Shown here one piece after another: positions 63,092-64,000 of a stretch of DNA of 64,000 nucleotides (position 1 is its first letter; each line of letters starts with the position of its first letter). The position numbers and the translations under genes were made by a program. The notes under the pieces are model-generated. The model was not told the origin of the DNA. It worked only from the letters and a program-made list of their open reading frames with translations, and made no database searches. This stretch comes from Symbiodinium natans (taxonomy: Eukaryota; Sar; Dinophyceae; Suessiales; Symbiodiniaceae): NCBI GenBank assembly GCA_905221605.1, contig CAJNDS010001112.1:2544972-2608971 (forward strand), written 5' to 3'.

Positions 63092-63314
63092 GCGCATTCC
63101 AGTTACAGTCTCCATGTTGTTGCCTTCCGTTTTGAACTTATAATTTGCCCGAAATGCGGCCGCAATCTGACGTGGTGGCTGGGCAAAGCACCAATCCATG
63201 ATTTGGCGCATTCCAGTTGCAGTCTCCATGATTTGTTGCCTTCCGTTTTGTTCCATAATTTGCCCGAAATGCGGCCGCAATCTGACATGGTGGCTGGGCA
63301 AAGCACCAACCCAG
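63092..63314. repeat. tandem duplication of about 112 bp
   Basis: GCGCATTCCAGTT(A/G)CAGTC...GGGCAAAGCACCAA occurs at about 63092-63192 and 63205-63312 with small differences. Confidence 0.85.
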
Positions 63315-63526
63315 GTGTCTTGCTTACATAGGGGTTCACTCTGGATTGTTTCTGTTCTCTTTACTACTTCGCTTTGCATTATTTTGTTGATGCTCAGTAG
63401 CCTCTTGGTCATGTATTCAAGATCAAAGATCAAACGCCCGTTTGATCAACAATCACAGGAACCATACAATCAGACATTAAAGCTGATTGTCACATCTTGT
63501 ACTCCTTTCGGGGAGCATGCAGGTAA

Positions 63527-63578
63527 GTGCGTGTGTGTGTATATATATATATATATGCATATATAAACATATGCGAGG

Positions 63579-63617
<39 letters not shown>

Positions 63618-63628
63618 GGTGGGTGGGT

Positions 63629-63671
<43 letters not shown>

Positions 63672-63702
63672 TGTGTCTGTGTTTGTGTCTGTGTGTGTGT
63701 GT
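63527..63702. repeat. (GT)n / (GGGT)n / (AT)n microsatellite
   Basis: AT tract (63540-63556), GT tracts (63579-63610, 63631-63702) around GGTG repeats. The rest to 64000 shows no clear gene. Confidence 0.95.
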
Positions 63703-64000
63703 GAAGCACCCTTTGGCATGGGTTACGTCCTGTTCCTTGTGTGATTCAGTTTTCTATGAAACTGCTGCAGCTTAATGAATCTTCCAGCAGGGGAGTACGG
63801 CGTGACTGTGTAACCTACCAGAATCACGGGATACGGGGTCTGATCAACCAGGTGTACCTGCCTTTCCAAGTTCTAAGTCAGCAGTTTCTAGCATCAGAGC
63901 AACGCATTTTCATCTCATTCAGAACTTGCTCCGGGCCTCCACCGTTCGTTTCCATTAGCTTTTTTCGAGCACATCTAGCATATGTGCCTAGCATGAGGGA

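Noticed and set aside
62627-63433. A 268-residue proline-rich minus-strand protein
   Set aside because: Its centre is translation of G runs, and the flanks are a tandem DNA duplication; no consistent protein signal across the length.

Overview
The window looks like nuclear DNA of a dinoflagellate. The evidence is: interstitial TTTAGGG/CCCTAAA telomere-type repeats in both orientations every few hundred bases; very short coding exons separated by repeat-filled introns; 3' splice sites of the form AG|G with GT, GC or GA donors; a degenerate trans-spliced-leader relict upstream of a gene; and a LINE-type retrotransposon. No bacterial-type operons, rRNA, tRNA or CRISPR arrays are visible.

Layout: 0-34 kb is a patchwork of telomere-like arrays, short inverted-repeat (MITE-like) elements and isolated exon-sized open stretches. 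Few of these exons can be named. One resembles catechol O-methyltransferase but carries an in-frame stop. A small secreted-protein gene begins at 10889. 34.3-39.1 kb is a LINE with an APE-type endonuclease, a reverse transcriptase split by a frameshift, C-terminal zinc-finger-like motifs and an extra downstream ORF. 41.5-52.3 kb is a tandem duplication of a gene for the delta/OSCP subunit of an F-type ATP synthase; exons match, introns have diverged. 56.1-60.0 kb is a gene of at least 13 exons for an unrecognised protein with a signal peptide. 60-64 kb is mostly repeats.

Main result: many introns are the MITE-like elements themselves. At eight places, removing one element plus one copy of its 4-5 bp target duplication joins two exons in frame. 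The duplication supplies the 5' splice dinucleotide (GT, GC or GA); the element's terminal repeat supplies the 3' AG; the other duplication copy, always beginning with G, starts the next exon. This is the architecture described for introners, and here it accounts for the dinoflagellate AG|G acceptor rule. Telomere-like arrays lie inside several of these elements, form at least one apparent intron alone, and in one place are flanked by a 25-bp direct repeat. Comparing the two ATP synthase copies shows several element families inserted or lost since the duplication.

Family names used below: F1 (ends CTTGGTAGCCCAG), F2 (CCCAAAGAATCCTAAG), F3 (GGCTCCAAGTATAC), F4 (CTTGGGATGTTCCCCC), F5 (TTGAAGGTTCATGGTAC), F6 (TGGGTGGTTGTCAAA), F8 (CTTAGTTGCTGAGT), F9 (CTAAGGGTCCATGTACC), F10 (TTTGCTTAAGAACCCC), F11 (CTTGGGGACCAAATGAACC), F12 (GGGTTTCCGAAATTAGG), F13 (CCCAAATATCCCTTAATTAAGG), F19 (CTTAGGGACTGGGTA), F20 (TAGTAGGGAATGAGGG), F21 (GGTTCTCAAGGGAGGGGGG). 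All exon calls are by eye; there is no transcript evidence.
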